The notes under the pieces: generated by a model | Database searches by the model: none | What the model was told of the DNA's origin: nothing | What the model saw: the letters and a program-made list of their open reading frames with translations, nothing else | Source of the DNA: CAYNST01 sp964399955 | GTDB taxonomy: Bacteria > Pseudomonadota > Gammaproteobacteria > Pseudomonadales > Cellvibrionaceae | Assembly (NCBI GenBank): GCA_964399955.1 | Contig: CAYNST010000094.1 | Location: 1 to 13,977 of the forward strand | Length of the DNA: 13,977 bases | Reading direction: 5' to 3' | Shown here: piece by piece, positions 1 to 6,679 of the stretch | Layout of the letters: each line of letters begins with the position of its first letter | Numbering within the stretch: position 1 is the first letter of the stretch | Made by a program: the position numbers and the translations under genes

Positions 1-192
1 GATCTGGCGCGCCACCAGTTGGCCTATGTCCTTCAGGTGTACATGGCCTGGAACAAATTGGGTGAAGGAGTTCACCACCGCAATGATCGGCTTTTCGAAG
101 TCGCCGTCCTTCATGCCGGTGGCGCGCCACAAGGCGCGCGCACCGGCCATATTGCGGCCCTGGGTGGTGGTTCTGGAGCGGTATTCGGGCAT
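1..192 (-). CDS. ilvD: Dihydroxy-acid dehydratase IlvD, N-terminal 64 codons (runs off the left edge)
   Basis: IlvD removes water from 2,3-dihydroxy acids to give the 2-keto acid precursors of valine, isoleucine and leucine, using an Fe-S cluster and Mg2+ in the cytoplasm. The visible part begins MPEYRSRTTTQGRNMAGARA and goes on through WRATGM, KPIIAVVNSFTQ and PGHVHLKDIGQLV, which follows the E. coli IlvD N-terminus almost residue for residue. The catalytic cysteines and the rest of the protein (about 610 residues in the family) lie outside the window. I chose the ATG at 192 because it gives the usual family N-terminus and has GAGGA four bases upstream. An in-frame ATG at 219 would add nine residues and has no good ribosome site. 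The gene follows the response regulator at 337-2013 in the same direction with 144 bp between them, so it probably has its own promoter. Confidence 0.93.
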   Translation of the reverse strand, partial: MPEYRSRTTTQGRNMAGARALWRATGMKDGDFEKPIIAVVNSFTQFVPGHVHLKDIGQLVARQI

Positions 193-258
193 GGGGTCCT
201 CGGCGCTGCTGTGTGGCATGTGGCTGGAGATTTGACGTGCGGCCGCATTGCGACAGAG

Positions 259-287
259 CTAATACGATCTACCGCAGACGGTTGAAA
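259..287 (-). promoter_or_regulatory. Possible sigma70-type promoter for ilvD
   Basis: Read on the minus strand, TTTCAA (287-282) and TATTAG (264-259) are separated by 17 bp and lie 67 bp or more upstream of the ilvD ATG. Both hexamers are imperfect. This is the best pair I found in the 144-bp gap between the response regulator and ilvD. I saw no clear leader-peptide attenuator there. Confidence 0.28.
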
Positions 288-336
288 CTCGGCGCAAGCA
301 TACCAAAAAAATGATGCAGGCTATAACCCGGGAGAG

Positions 337-2013
337 TTAGCGCACGGGGCTGCTGGCGGGGTAAAGGCGGTTCAGCTGCTTTTTGAGGAAGTTAAGCCGC
401 GGATACTGTTTGTGGTCGGGGCGTATCTCGCCGATAGCGCGCAAACAGCGTGAACAGTGCTGCTGAAAATCATCCGCAACACAACCTGCGTCTACTGCAG
501 CAATGATAGCCTGGATGAGGTTGAGATTCAGTCCGATGTGCCGGGGATAGATGGTAATGGCCTTCAGAAACACATCAATGGCCTGCTCAAACTCTTTTTG
601 CTCGTACGCGTTGATGCCGGTTCGGGTAAGGCGTGCGGCGACCTCCTTGCCGGCTTTGCTCAGCGGCTCGCCGCCAACCCGATCAATGGCGTGCAGCAGT
701 GGCTGGTTGTCTGGGTTTTGGTTTGCCAGTTCACTTAGCAGCTCACGTGCCTGTTCTTCCAGGCCCAGGGTCTGATAGCCGCGCGCCAACTGCAGGCTCG
801 CTTCCAGAGTTGGCCGCTCCAGTTGCTGATAGAGCTTGCGCGCCTGGTTCAGAGCAAGCTCGGCTTGCTGTGGCTTGTTTTGGCAGTGGTGAAGTTGGGC
901 CTCCACCATCAGTGTCTGGGCATCCACATCCGCTTCACGACTGTAGCGCTTGCGCGCCCGCTCCAGATACAGGGCGGCCTGCTTGACGCGGGCGGCATTC
1001 TCCGGTGCGTTCGGTTGATCGCGCACCAGATCTGCGGTTTTGCGTACAAAGTTGAGGTAGTCCTGCGGTGATTCGTAGCACGAGTTTCCCCCCCAGCGGA
1101 TTGCGCCCAGGTGCCCTTTGACAGCCACCGCGTCATCGCCGTTCAGCTCGGCCAGCTCGGCCAAGCGGCGTTGCCGCTGGACGGACTTGGGCGACACCTG
1201 CGCCGCAACCTCTGCAGCCTGCTGTGCGCGGCTCGGGTCCTGCTGAGCCTGGTAGAGCTCGACCAGCAGATCGTGTGCCTCGATATAGCGGCTGTCCTCC
1301 TGCAGGATGGACAGCAGCAGGCTTTCCGCAGCGTCGTCCTTGCGCAGAAGTATCAAAGTTTTGGCCATTCCCAGCTTGGCCCACACCAGTGGCTTGTTCG
1401 CCAGCACAGTCGCGTAAAGTTGCTCCGCCTCGGCCAAGCGGTTGAGGCGAATCAGTATCTGCCCCTTTATCTTCAGGCAGTCCTGACTGTAACGGCTGCG
1501 ACCGCTGAGCATGCTGTTGCAGCCGGCCAGCGCCTGCTCGTATTCGCCTTTGGCAAGACTGGCCTTGATGGGCAATAACGCTTGGTGGCGGATGAGCGCA
1601 CGATTGAGCCGTGTGCGCAAAGAGTCTTCGGTGTAGGGTTTGGTCAGATAGTCGTCGGGCTGGTATTCCAGTGCCCCCAGTACCATCTGGCGGGAGGTTT
1701 CACCGGTGAGGATCACGAACAGGCTGGTCATGGGCAGGGTGTCCCCCTGCCGCAGTTCTTCCAGAACCTGCTGCCCATCTTTGCCTGGCCCCAGATTGTA
1801 GTCGCAGATAATCAAGTCGTAGCGGTTCTTGCTGCACAGCCTAACCGTCTCTTCGCCATCGGCGGCTGTGTCCAGCGCGACCACCCCAAACTTGCGCAGG
1901 CTGCGCGACAAAGAGCCGCGGAAGTCCGGAAAGTCATCCACCACCAGACACTTTTTGGAACCGTAGATTTTGACTAGGTCAATCTGGCGAAATTCGTCCG
2001 GCGCTGGTTCCAT
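337..2013 (-). CDS. Response regulator: receiver domain plus C-terminal TPR-like repeats
   Basis: This 558-residue protein begins with a CheY-like receiver domain (about residues 20-140). The acidic pair D26-D27 follows the first strand, the likely phosphoacceptor is D71 in IICDYNLGPGKDG, the conserved threonine is T103 in ILTGETS, and the lysine is K125 in YLTKPY. All the residues expected of a phosphorylatable receiver are present. The rest, about 145-550, is alpha-helical and built of degenerate tetratricopeptide-like units, with motifs such as LAEAEQLYATVLANKP and FEQAIDVFLKAITIYPR. There is no DNA-binding, kinase or cyclic-di-GMP domain, so the output is probably a protein-protein contact. 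No histidine kinase gene is visible nearby. The ATG at 2013 has only a weak upstream purine stretch (TTAGG about 8-10 bases away). The architecture is secure, but the pathway it serves cannot be told from the sequence. Confidence 0.9.
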   Translation of the reverse strand: MEPAPDEFRQIDLVKIYGSKKCLVVDDFPDFRGSLSRSLRKFGVVALDTAADGEETVRLCSKNRYDLIICDYNLGPGKDGQQVLEELRQGDTLPMTSLFVILTGETSRQMVLGALEYQPDDYLTKPYTEDSLRTRLNRALIRHQALLPIKASLAKGEYEQALAGCNSMLSGRSRYSQDCLKIKGQILIRLNRLAEAEQLYATVLANKPLVWAKLGMAKTLILLRKDDAAESLLLSILQEDSRYIEAHDLLVELYQAQQDPSRAQQAAEVAAQVSPKSVQRQRRLAELAELNGDDAVAVKGHLGAIRWGGNSCYESPQDYLNFVRKTADLVRDQPNAPENAARVKQAALYLERARKRYSREADVDAQTLMVEAQLHHCQNKPQQAELALNQARKLYQQLERPTLEASLQLARGYQTLGLEEQARELLSELANQNPDNQPLLHAIDRVGGEPLSKAGKEVAARLTRTGINAYEQKEFEQAIDVFLKAITIYPRHIGLNLNLIQAIIAAVDAGCVADDFQQHCSRCLRAIGEIRPDHKQYPRLNFLKKQLNRLYPASSPVR

Positions 2014-2043
2014 GATTGCGGCCTAATTGTTCAGTTAAGAAAA

Positions 2044-2072
2044 GTTTAGACCTAAGGAGGCTTCCGGACAAT
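2044..2072 (-). promoter_or_regulatory. Candidate promoter for the response regulator gene
   Basis: On the minus strand TTGTCC (2072-2067) and TAAACT (2049-2044) are spaced by exactly 17 bp. Each matches four of six consensus bases. The pair lies in the 121-bp gap between the argA stop and the response regulator ATG and would give a leader of about 25 nt. I found no convincing intrinsic terminator for argA in the same gap, so read-through is also possible. Confidence 0.4.
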
Positions 2073-2134
2073 TCGGGGCCGGCCGATAGGGCCTCCGGTA
2101 CGGCCTTGGGCGGCGGCAAACCGCTGCTGGCCCG

Positions 2135-3469
2135 TCAGCGGATTTCGCGCAGGGTTTTCACAAATACCTTGGATTTTCGCTGGAAGTTGTACAGTGCCTT
2201 GCGCTCCACCGGCAGCAGTTCTACCAGAGTTTCTATGAAACCCTGCTCCAAAAACCAGTGAGCGGTCTGGGTGGTTAACACATACAGTTTTTTGATGCCC
2301 AGCTTTAACGCCTGGCGTTCTATGTGGGTAAGCAGTTTGGCCGCCCGACCGTTGCCGCGATAGTCCTTCTGCACCGCCATGCAGGCAAGCTCGCCGGCGC
2401 CGGGGTCGGAGAAGGGGTAAAGCGCCGCACAACCGATGATGACGCCGTCTTTGTCCATAACGGTAAAGCTGTGAATTTCGCGCTCCAACAACTCGCGGGA
2501 GCGCTTTACCAGTACACCGTCGGCTTCCAGCGGTTCAATGAGTTTAAGAATGCCCTGCACATCTTCAATGCGCGCGCGGCGTATGGTCTCGTAGCTGTCG
2601 CGGTAGACCATGGTGCCCGCGCCATCGCGGGTGAACAGCTCTTTGAGCAAGGCGCCGTCTTCGGTGGCGGAGATCACGTGGGCGCGCGGCACGCCGCCGT
2701 CGCAGGCTTTGTAGCAGGCACGCAGTGAAAAATAGGTATTGGTGCGATTCTCCGCCGGCTGCTCCACCAGAAATTTCTCGCACTTCAGCAGCGTCAGTTC
2801 GCGGTAAATATTGCCTTTCTGGTCACGGATTGGCCCGTCGTCGTTGAAGGCGATCAGCTTGTCGGCCTCCACACTCAGCGCAATCTGAATGGCCACATCG
2901 GCAAAGTTGAGGTTGAAAATCTCCCCGGTGGCGGAATAGCCGATGGGCGACACCAGCGCCACCGCGCCGGAATCCAGCACGTTGCAGATGCCCTGCCGGT
3001 CCACATTGCGCACCTTGCCGGTGTACTGCAGGTCCACCCCGTCAATTACACCCTGGGGCATGGCCGCCACAAAATTGCCGCTGCGAATGCGAATTTTGGA
3101 GCCGTAAAGAGGCGTACTGGGCAGGCCGTTGGAGAAGGCCGCCTCCAGTTTGAAGCGGGTGCTGCCAACGGCATGGATAACATGCTGCATGTCGTCCTTG
3201 GAGGTAATGCGCAGGCCTTTGACGAACTTTGACTGGCCGCCCAGCTGCAGATCTATCTGATTGCGGGCGCCGTGCACCACCACCAGTCGCACACCCAGGC
3301 TGTCCAGCAGCGCTATGTCGTAGATGATATTGGAGAAATTGGGCCCTTCCACGCAGTCGCCGGGCAGCATGATGACAAAGGTTCTGCCACGGTGTGCGTT
3401 GATGTAAGGCGAGGAGTGGCGAAACCAGGCGACGTATTCTGACGGGGTCGGGTTGTTGTCTTCGTTCAC
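2135..3469 (-). CDS. argA: N-acetylglutamate synthase ArgA
   Basis: ArgA acetylates glutamate with acetyl-CoA, the first committed step of arginine synthesis. The protein aligns with E. coli ArgA (443 residues) along its whole length. An amino-acid-kinase-like domain comes first (FRHSSPYINAHRGRTFVIML, LGVRLVVVHGARNQID, DSGAVALVSPIGYSATGE). A GNAT acetyltransferase domain follows, beginning near RRARIEDVQGILKLIEPLE, with the acetyl-CoA loop at DYRGNGRAAKLL and the ending YNFQRKSKV. I chose the GTG at 3469, which gives 444 residues and an N-terminus of about the E. coli length, with GGA nine bases upstream. A TTG at 3514 in the same frame would add 15 residues and cannot be excluded. It is the last gene of the minus-strand run that starts at sahR, 80 bp after rsmE. 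Function is very secure; the start is less so. Confidence 0.95.
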   Translation of the reverse strand: MNEDNNPTPSEYVAWFRHSSPYINAHRGRTFVIMLPGDCVEGPNFSNIIYDIALLDSLGVRLVVVHGARNQIDLQLGGQSKFVKGLRITSKDDMQHVIHAVGSTRFKLEAAFSNGLPSTPLYGSKIRIRSGNFVAAMPQGVIDGVDLQYTGKVRNVDRQGICNVLDSGAVALVSPIGYSATGEIFNLNFADVAIQIALSVEADKLIAFNDDGPIRDQKGNIYRELTLLKCEKFLVEQPAENRTNTYFSLRACYKACDGGVPRAHVISATEDGALLKELFTRDGAGTMVYRDSYETIRRARIEDVQGILKLIEPLEADGVLVKRSRELLEREIHSFTVMDKDGVIIGCAALYPFSDPGAGELACMAVQKDYRGNGRAAKLLTHIERQALKLGIKKLYVLTTQTAHWFLEQGFIETLVELLPVERKALYNFQRKSKVFVKTLREIR

Positions 3470-3503
3470 TGCGGGCTGTCCAGTCGTTTTTGAGTCAAGC
3501 GCC

Positions 3504-3509
3504 AGTATA
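3504..3509 (-). promoter_or_regulatory. Possible -10 element of an argA promoter
   Basis: TATACT on the minus strand (3509-3504) is a good -10 hexamer in the rsmE-argA gap. Nothing at 16-18 bp upstream resembles TTGACA (CTTCCC at 17 bp), so the case rests on the -10 alone. If it is used, transcription would start near 3497. That is downstream of the TTG at 3514 and would support the GTG at 3469 as the argA start. I could not identify an ArgR box. Confidence 0.25.
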
Positions 3510-3549
3510 CGCAATCGACTGTAAAGGGGAAGTGACTGGCGCTGGCCTG

Positions 3550-4278
3550 CTAGCCCAAGTCGCCCCAGAGCATCTGCGCGCAGGCAAGTACAGCAAGAGG
3601 TGCGGTCTCGGTGCGCAGTATGCGCGGGCCGAGCGCAAGCGGCTGATACTGCTGAGCAAGCGCCTGCTGGGTTTCCTGCTCCGACAGGCCACCCTCGGGG
3701 CCAATCAGCAGAGTCAGCTGCGCTGGTGGCGCAAACCCGCCAAGGCCGTGACTGCCGCCCGGGTGCAGAATCAGTTTAAGAGAGTCATTCCGCTCGGCCA
3801 GAAGGTCGCTCAAGGGGCGGGCAGCGTAGAGGTGTGGCAGTTGGTTGCGTTGGCATTGCTCGCAGGCGCTGATCAGAATCTGCTGCCAGTGCTCGTGTTT
3901 TTTGCTCAAGCGATCGCCCTTCAGGCGCACCTCGGTGCGTTCGGTCCACAGGGGCGTGATGCGGCTGACGCCCAGCTCCGTGGCCTTTTGCAGCACCCAT
4001 TCAAAACGGTCGCCTTTGGATACACCAATGGCGAGGTGCGTATCAAGGGGCGACTCGCGGCTGATGTGCTCAAGCGACACCAGCAGCACAGTGCAACTGC
4101 GCTTGCTGGCCGCCTGGACCAGGGCTTCACCTTCGCGGCCCTGACCGTCAAAGACTCGGAGCGGGCGCCCGGCTTCCAGGCGCAGCACGTTTATCAGATA
4201 GTGCTGCGCCTGACCGGTAAGCTCCGTAGTGGCGCCAGCGGCGGGAAGCTCCGGCAGGTAGATACGCGGTACACGCAC
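3550..4278 (-). CDS. rsmE: 16S rRNA (uracil-1498-N3)-methyltransferase RsmE
   Basis: RsmE methylates N3 of U1498 of 16S rRNA in the assembled 30S subunit, with SAM as donor. The 242-residue product matches the family length (E. coli 243). It has the N-terminal PUA-like domain (MRVPRIYLPE, QAQHYLINVLRLEAGRPLRVFDG) followed by the SPOUT methyltransferase domain. The SPOUT signatures are present: KGDRFEWVLQKATELGV, LLIGPEGGLSEQE and LGPRILRTETAPLAVLACAQ, the last forming the trefoil-knot SAM site. Translation starts at a GTG only three bases after the metF stop codon, so it is probably coupled to metF. Placing a SAM-consuming enzyme in the SAM-cycle operon makes regulatory sense, though it may simply be a passenger. 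Identification is secure. Confidence 0.95.
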   Translation of the reverse strand: MRVPRIYLPELPAAGATTELTGQAQHYLINVLRLEAGRPLRVFDGQGREGEALVQAASKRSCTVLLVSLEHISRESPLDTHLAIGVSKGDRFEWVLQKATELGVSRITPLWTERTEVRLKGDRLSKKHEHWQQILISACEQCQRNQLPHLYAARPLSDLLAERNDSLKLILHPGGSHGLGGFAPPAQLTLLIGPEGGLSEQETQQALAQQYQPLALGPRILRTETAPLAVLACAQMLWGDLG

Positions 4279-4281
4279 CGG

Positions 4282-5121
4282 CTATTCCGCCGCCAAACCC
4301 AGGTTGTTGACAATGGTCAGGCTGGGCTCGATCTGGTTCATGGTGTAGAAGTGCAGCCCCGGGGCGTCGTTGTCCAACAGGGTTTCGCACAGTTCGGTAA
4401 CCAGCTCAACGCCGAAAGCCACCAGGCTGGCGGTATCTTCGCCGTAGCCTTCCAGGCGCTTGCGCAGCCAGCGGGGTATTTCCGCACCGCAGTTGTCACT
4501 GAAACGCGCAAGGTTCCTGAAGTTGGTGATGGGCATGATGCCGGGGTAAATGGGGGCGTCAATGCCTTGTTTCTGGCACTGGTCCACAAAAAAGAAGTAG
4601 GCGTCCGGGTTGTAGAAATACTGCGTAATGGCCGAATTGGCACCGGCATCAAACTTGGCCTTCAAAAACTGCACATCGGCGTCAAAGCTTGGGGCTTCCG
4701 GGTGAATCTCCGGGTAGGCGGCCACTTCCAGGTGGAATGCATTGCCAAAATTTTTGCGGATAAAGGCCACCAGCTCGCTGGCGTAGACCATCTGATAGGC
4801 CCCGCCCATGCCGCTGGGACGGTCACCGCGCAAAGCCACGATGCGGTCTATGCCCAGTTGCTGGTATTCCTGCAGCAGAGCGAGGATGGTGGCCTCGTCG
4901 TCGCCGCCAAACGACAGATGCGGCGCCACCTTGCAGCTGGACGCCTGAATGGATTTGACCACACTCATGGTGGTGTCGCGAGTGGAGCCACCGGCACCGT
5001 AGGTGACGGAGAAAAACGCCGGGTCCAGCGCGGCCAGACGGGCGTGCACATCCGCCAGTTTTGCCTGGCCTGCCGGTGTCTTCGGCGGGAAATATTCAAA
5101 GCTTAAGCGAATGTCGTTCAT
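4282..5121 (-). CDS. metF: 5,10-methylenetetrahydrofolate reductase MetF
   Basis: MetF is a cytoplasmic FAD enzyme that reduces methylene-THF to 5-methyl-THF, the methyl donor for methionine synthase. From the ATG at 5121 the protein has 279 residues and begins MNDIRLSFEYFPPKT, where the glutamate of FEYFPP corresponds to the catalytic Glu28 of E. coli MetF. Further family motifs are SVTYGAGGSTRD, IVALRGDRPSG, VAAYPEIHPEA, AGANSAITQYFYN, PGIMPITNF and GLHFYTMNQ. It resembles the Pseudomonas form more than the E. coli form. An upstream in-frame ATG at 5169 would add a 16-residue tail unlike the family, so I rejected it. The ribosome site CGGAA lies about seven to eight bases before the chosen ATG. 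A structured 146-nt spacer separates it from ahcY, and rsmE follows after three bases. Confidence 0.96.
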   Translation of the reverse strand: MNDIRLSFEYFPPKTPAGQAKLADVHARLAALDPAFFSVTYGAGGSTRDTTMSVVKSIQASSCKVAPHLSFGGDDEATILALLQEYQQLGIDRIVALRGDRPSGMGGAYQMVYASELVAFIRKNFGNAFHLEVAAYPEIHPEAPSFDADVQFLKAKFDAGANSAITQYFYNPDAYFFFVDQCQKQGIDAPIYPGIMPITNFRNLARFSDNCGAEIPRWLRKRLEGYGEDTASLVAFGVELVTELCETLLDNDAPGLHFYTMNQIEPSLTIVNNLGLAAE

Positions 5122-5189
5122 AACGGGTTCCGGGTAACACAACTTGCTGAGATGGCTGGGCGCGGCCATGAAGTCAGTAAAGCAATTTT

Positions 5190-5217
5190 CCTCTGAGGCT
5201 GGTCTCAGCCCCAGAGG
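5190..5217 (-). promoter_or_regulatory. Strong RNA hairpin in the ahcY-metF spacer (metF leader)
   Basis: In the minus-strand RNA, CCUCUGGGGCUG pairs with CAGCCUCAGAGG across a four-base AGAC loop. This gives twelve consecutive pairs, eleven Watson-Crick and one G-U. In plus-strand RNA the same position would be an A-C mismatch, so the fold favours the metF direction. The 3' flank is AAAAUUGCUUU, not a run of U, so this is not a normal intrinsic terminator. Upstream in the same spacer are two direct AAGCGGC copies (minus strand, 5250-5244 and 5232-5226) and a GCCCC/GGGGC pair (5256-5252 with 5237-5233). I do not recognise a known riboswitch. It could be an attenuator, a processing or stability element, or a translation-control structure for metF. 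Confidence 0.5.
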
Positions 5218-5267
5218 GTACTTAGGCCGCTTGCCCCGCTGCAGCCGCTTAGGGGCTCTGCCAATGT

Positions 5268-6659
5268 TTAATATTTGTAGCTGTCAGGTTTGAACGGCCC
5301 GTCAGTGGGAACCTTGATATATTTGGCCTGCGCTTGCGTGAGTTTGGTCAACACACCGCCAAACCCCTCCACCATGGCTTTTGCCACTTCTTCATCCAGT
5401 TTTTTTGGCAGCACATAGACGCTGACACCGTTGCGTTTTTCTTCGATTGGCAGGTCGGCAAACTTTTCCTGGTACAGATGCATCTGCGCCAGAACCTGAT
5501 TGGCAAAAGAGCCGTCCATGATACGCGACGGGTGACCGGTGGCATTGCCCAGGTTAACAAGTCGGCCTTCGGATAACAGAATCAGGTAATCGTTGCTGGC
5601 CTTGTCGCGGTATACCTTGTGTACCTGCGGCTTGATTTCCTCCCACTCCCAGCTCTTGCGCATGAAGGCTGTGTCAATTTCGTTGTCGAAGTGGCCGATG
5701 TTGCAGACCACGGCGCCGCACTTGAGGCTTTGCAGCATGGCCGCATCGCAGACGTTGATATTGCCGGTGGTGGTGACCACCAGGTCGGTTTTGCCTAGCA
5801 GCAGCTGGTCGATGTCTTCGCGCTTGCCGGTGTTGTTGCCGCCCTGATAGGGGCTGACCACTTCATAGCCGTCCATGCAGGCCTGCATGGCGCAGATGGG
5901 GTCAATCTCACTGATCTTGACGATCATGCCTTCCTGGCGCAGGGATGCGGCAGAGCCCTTGCCCACGTCACCGTAGCCGATGACCAGCGCCTTCTTGCCG
6001 GACAGCAGGTGATCGGTGCCGCGTTTGATGGCATCGTTCAGGCTGTGACGGCAGCCGTATTTGTTGTCGTTTTTGGATTTGGTGATGGCGTCGTTGACGT
6101 TGATGGCCGGCACCTTCAGGCTGCCGTCTTCCATCATCTCCAGCAACCGGTGCACCCCGGTGGTGGTCTCTTCGGATATGCCGTGAATGCTGTCCAGCAT
6201 CTGCGGGTATTTGTCGTGCACCAGAAGCGTCAGGTCGCCGCCGTCGTCAAGGATCATATTGGCGTCCCAGGGTTTGCCGTCCTTCACCACGGTCTGCTCA
6301 ATGCACCACCAGAATTCTTCTTCTGTTTCACCCTTCCAGGCAAACACCGGAATGCCGGCTGCGGCAATGGCGGCGGCGGCGTGATCCTGGGTAGAGAAGA
6401 TGTTGCAGGAGGACCAGCGCACTTCCGCCCCCAGGGCAATCAGGGTTTCAATCAGCACGGCCGTCTGAATGGTCATGTGGATGCAGCCCATGATCTTGGC
6501 GCCGGCCAATGGCTGTTCGGCGCGGTATTTTTCGCGCAGGGCCATCAGTGCCGGCATTTCGCTTTCGGCAATGATGATTTCTTTGCGGCCCCAATCGGCC
6601 AGGCTGATGTCGGCTACTTTGTAATCGTCGAACTGGGCTGCGGTGGCAGTCAAACTCAT
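5268..6659 (-). CDS. ahcY: S-adenosylhomocysteine hydrolase AhcY
   Basis: AhcY splits SAH reversibly into adenosine and homocysteine, which relieves product inhibition of methyltransferases and closes the SAM cycle. It is a cytoplasmic tetramer with bound NAD. The 463-residue product has the family motifs in order: GCIHMTIQTAVLIETL, SSCNIFSTQDHAAAAIA, LDDGGDLT, SEETTTGVHRL, the NAD-binding GYGDVGKGSAASLRQEG (from residue 228), EIDPICAMQACMDGYEV, TTTGN, NIGHFDNEID and the C-terminal PFKPDSYKY. The insert EETEEEFWWCIEQTV-like stretch (about residues 110-125) matches the longer Pseudomonas type. The ATG at 6659 has GGAG seven bases upstream. The gene starts 20 bp after the metK stop and is followed by the metF leader. 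Its presence implies the one-step AhcY route rather than only the Pfs/LuxS route of E. coli. Confidence 0.98.
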   Translation of the reverse strand: MSLTATAAQFDDYKVADISLADWGRKEIIIAESEMPALMALREKYRAEQPLAGAKIMGCIHMTIQTAVLIETLIALGAEVRWSSCNIFSTQDHAAAAIAAAGIPVFAWKGETEEEFWWCIEQTVVKDGKPWDANMILDDGGDLTLLVHDKYPQMLDSIHGISEETTTGVHRLLEMMEDGSLKVPAINVNDAITKSKNDNKYGCRHSLNDAIKRGTDHLLSGKKALVIGYGDVGKGSAASLRQEGMIVKISEIDPICAMQACMDGYEVVSPYQGGNNTGKREDIDQLLLGKTDLVVTTTGNINVCDAAMLQSLKCGAVVCNIGHFDNEIDTAFMRKSWEWEEIKPQVHKVYRDKASNDYLILLSEGRLVNLGNATGHPSRIMDGSFANQVLAQMHLYQEKFADLPIEEKRNGVSVYVLPKKLDEEVAKAMVEGFGGVLTKLTQAQAKYIKVPTDGPFKPDSYKY

Positions 6660-6679
6660 TGGATATCTCCGGTTGATGG

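Noticed and set aside
3490..5106. A 538-codon open frame on the plus strand across rsmE and metF.
   Set aside because: It lies antisense to two genes with full family matches and shows no recognisable domain. Long antisense frames are common in GC-rich genes.
5122..5169. Upstream ATG at 5169 that would add 16 residues to MetF.
   Set aside because: The extension is unlike the N-terminus of MetF proteins, and the MNDIRLSFEYFPP start has a ribosome site and matches Pseudomonas MetF.
5190..5217. GGGGCUGAGA in the metF-leader hairpin resembles part of the TPP riboswitch.
   Set aside because: The second conserved TPP segment (around ACCUGAUCUGG) is absent, and the bases are used up in a simple hairpin.
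5122..5267. SAH or SAM riboswitch in the ahcY-metF spacer.
   Set aside because: I could not find the conserved SAH aptamer core (GAGGAGCGCUGC, then AGGCUCG, then CAACGGCGCUC) or a SAM-I/SAM-II core.
5314..5321. TTGATATA, a match to half of the SahR operator, near the end of ahcY.
   Set aside because: It encodes conserved AhcY residues (KYIKV) and has no inverted partner, so it is most likely chance.
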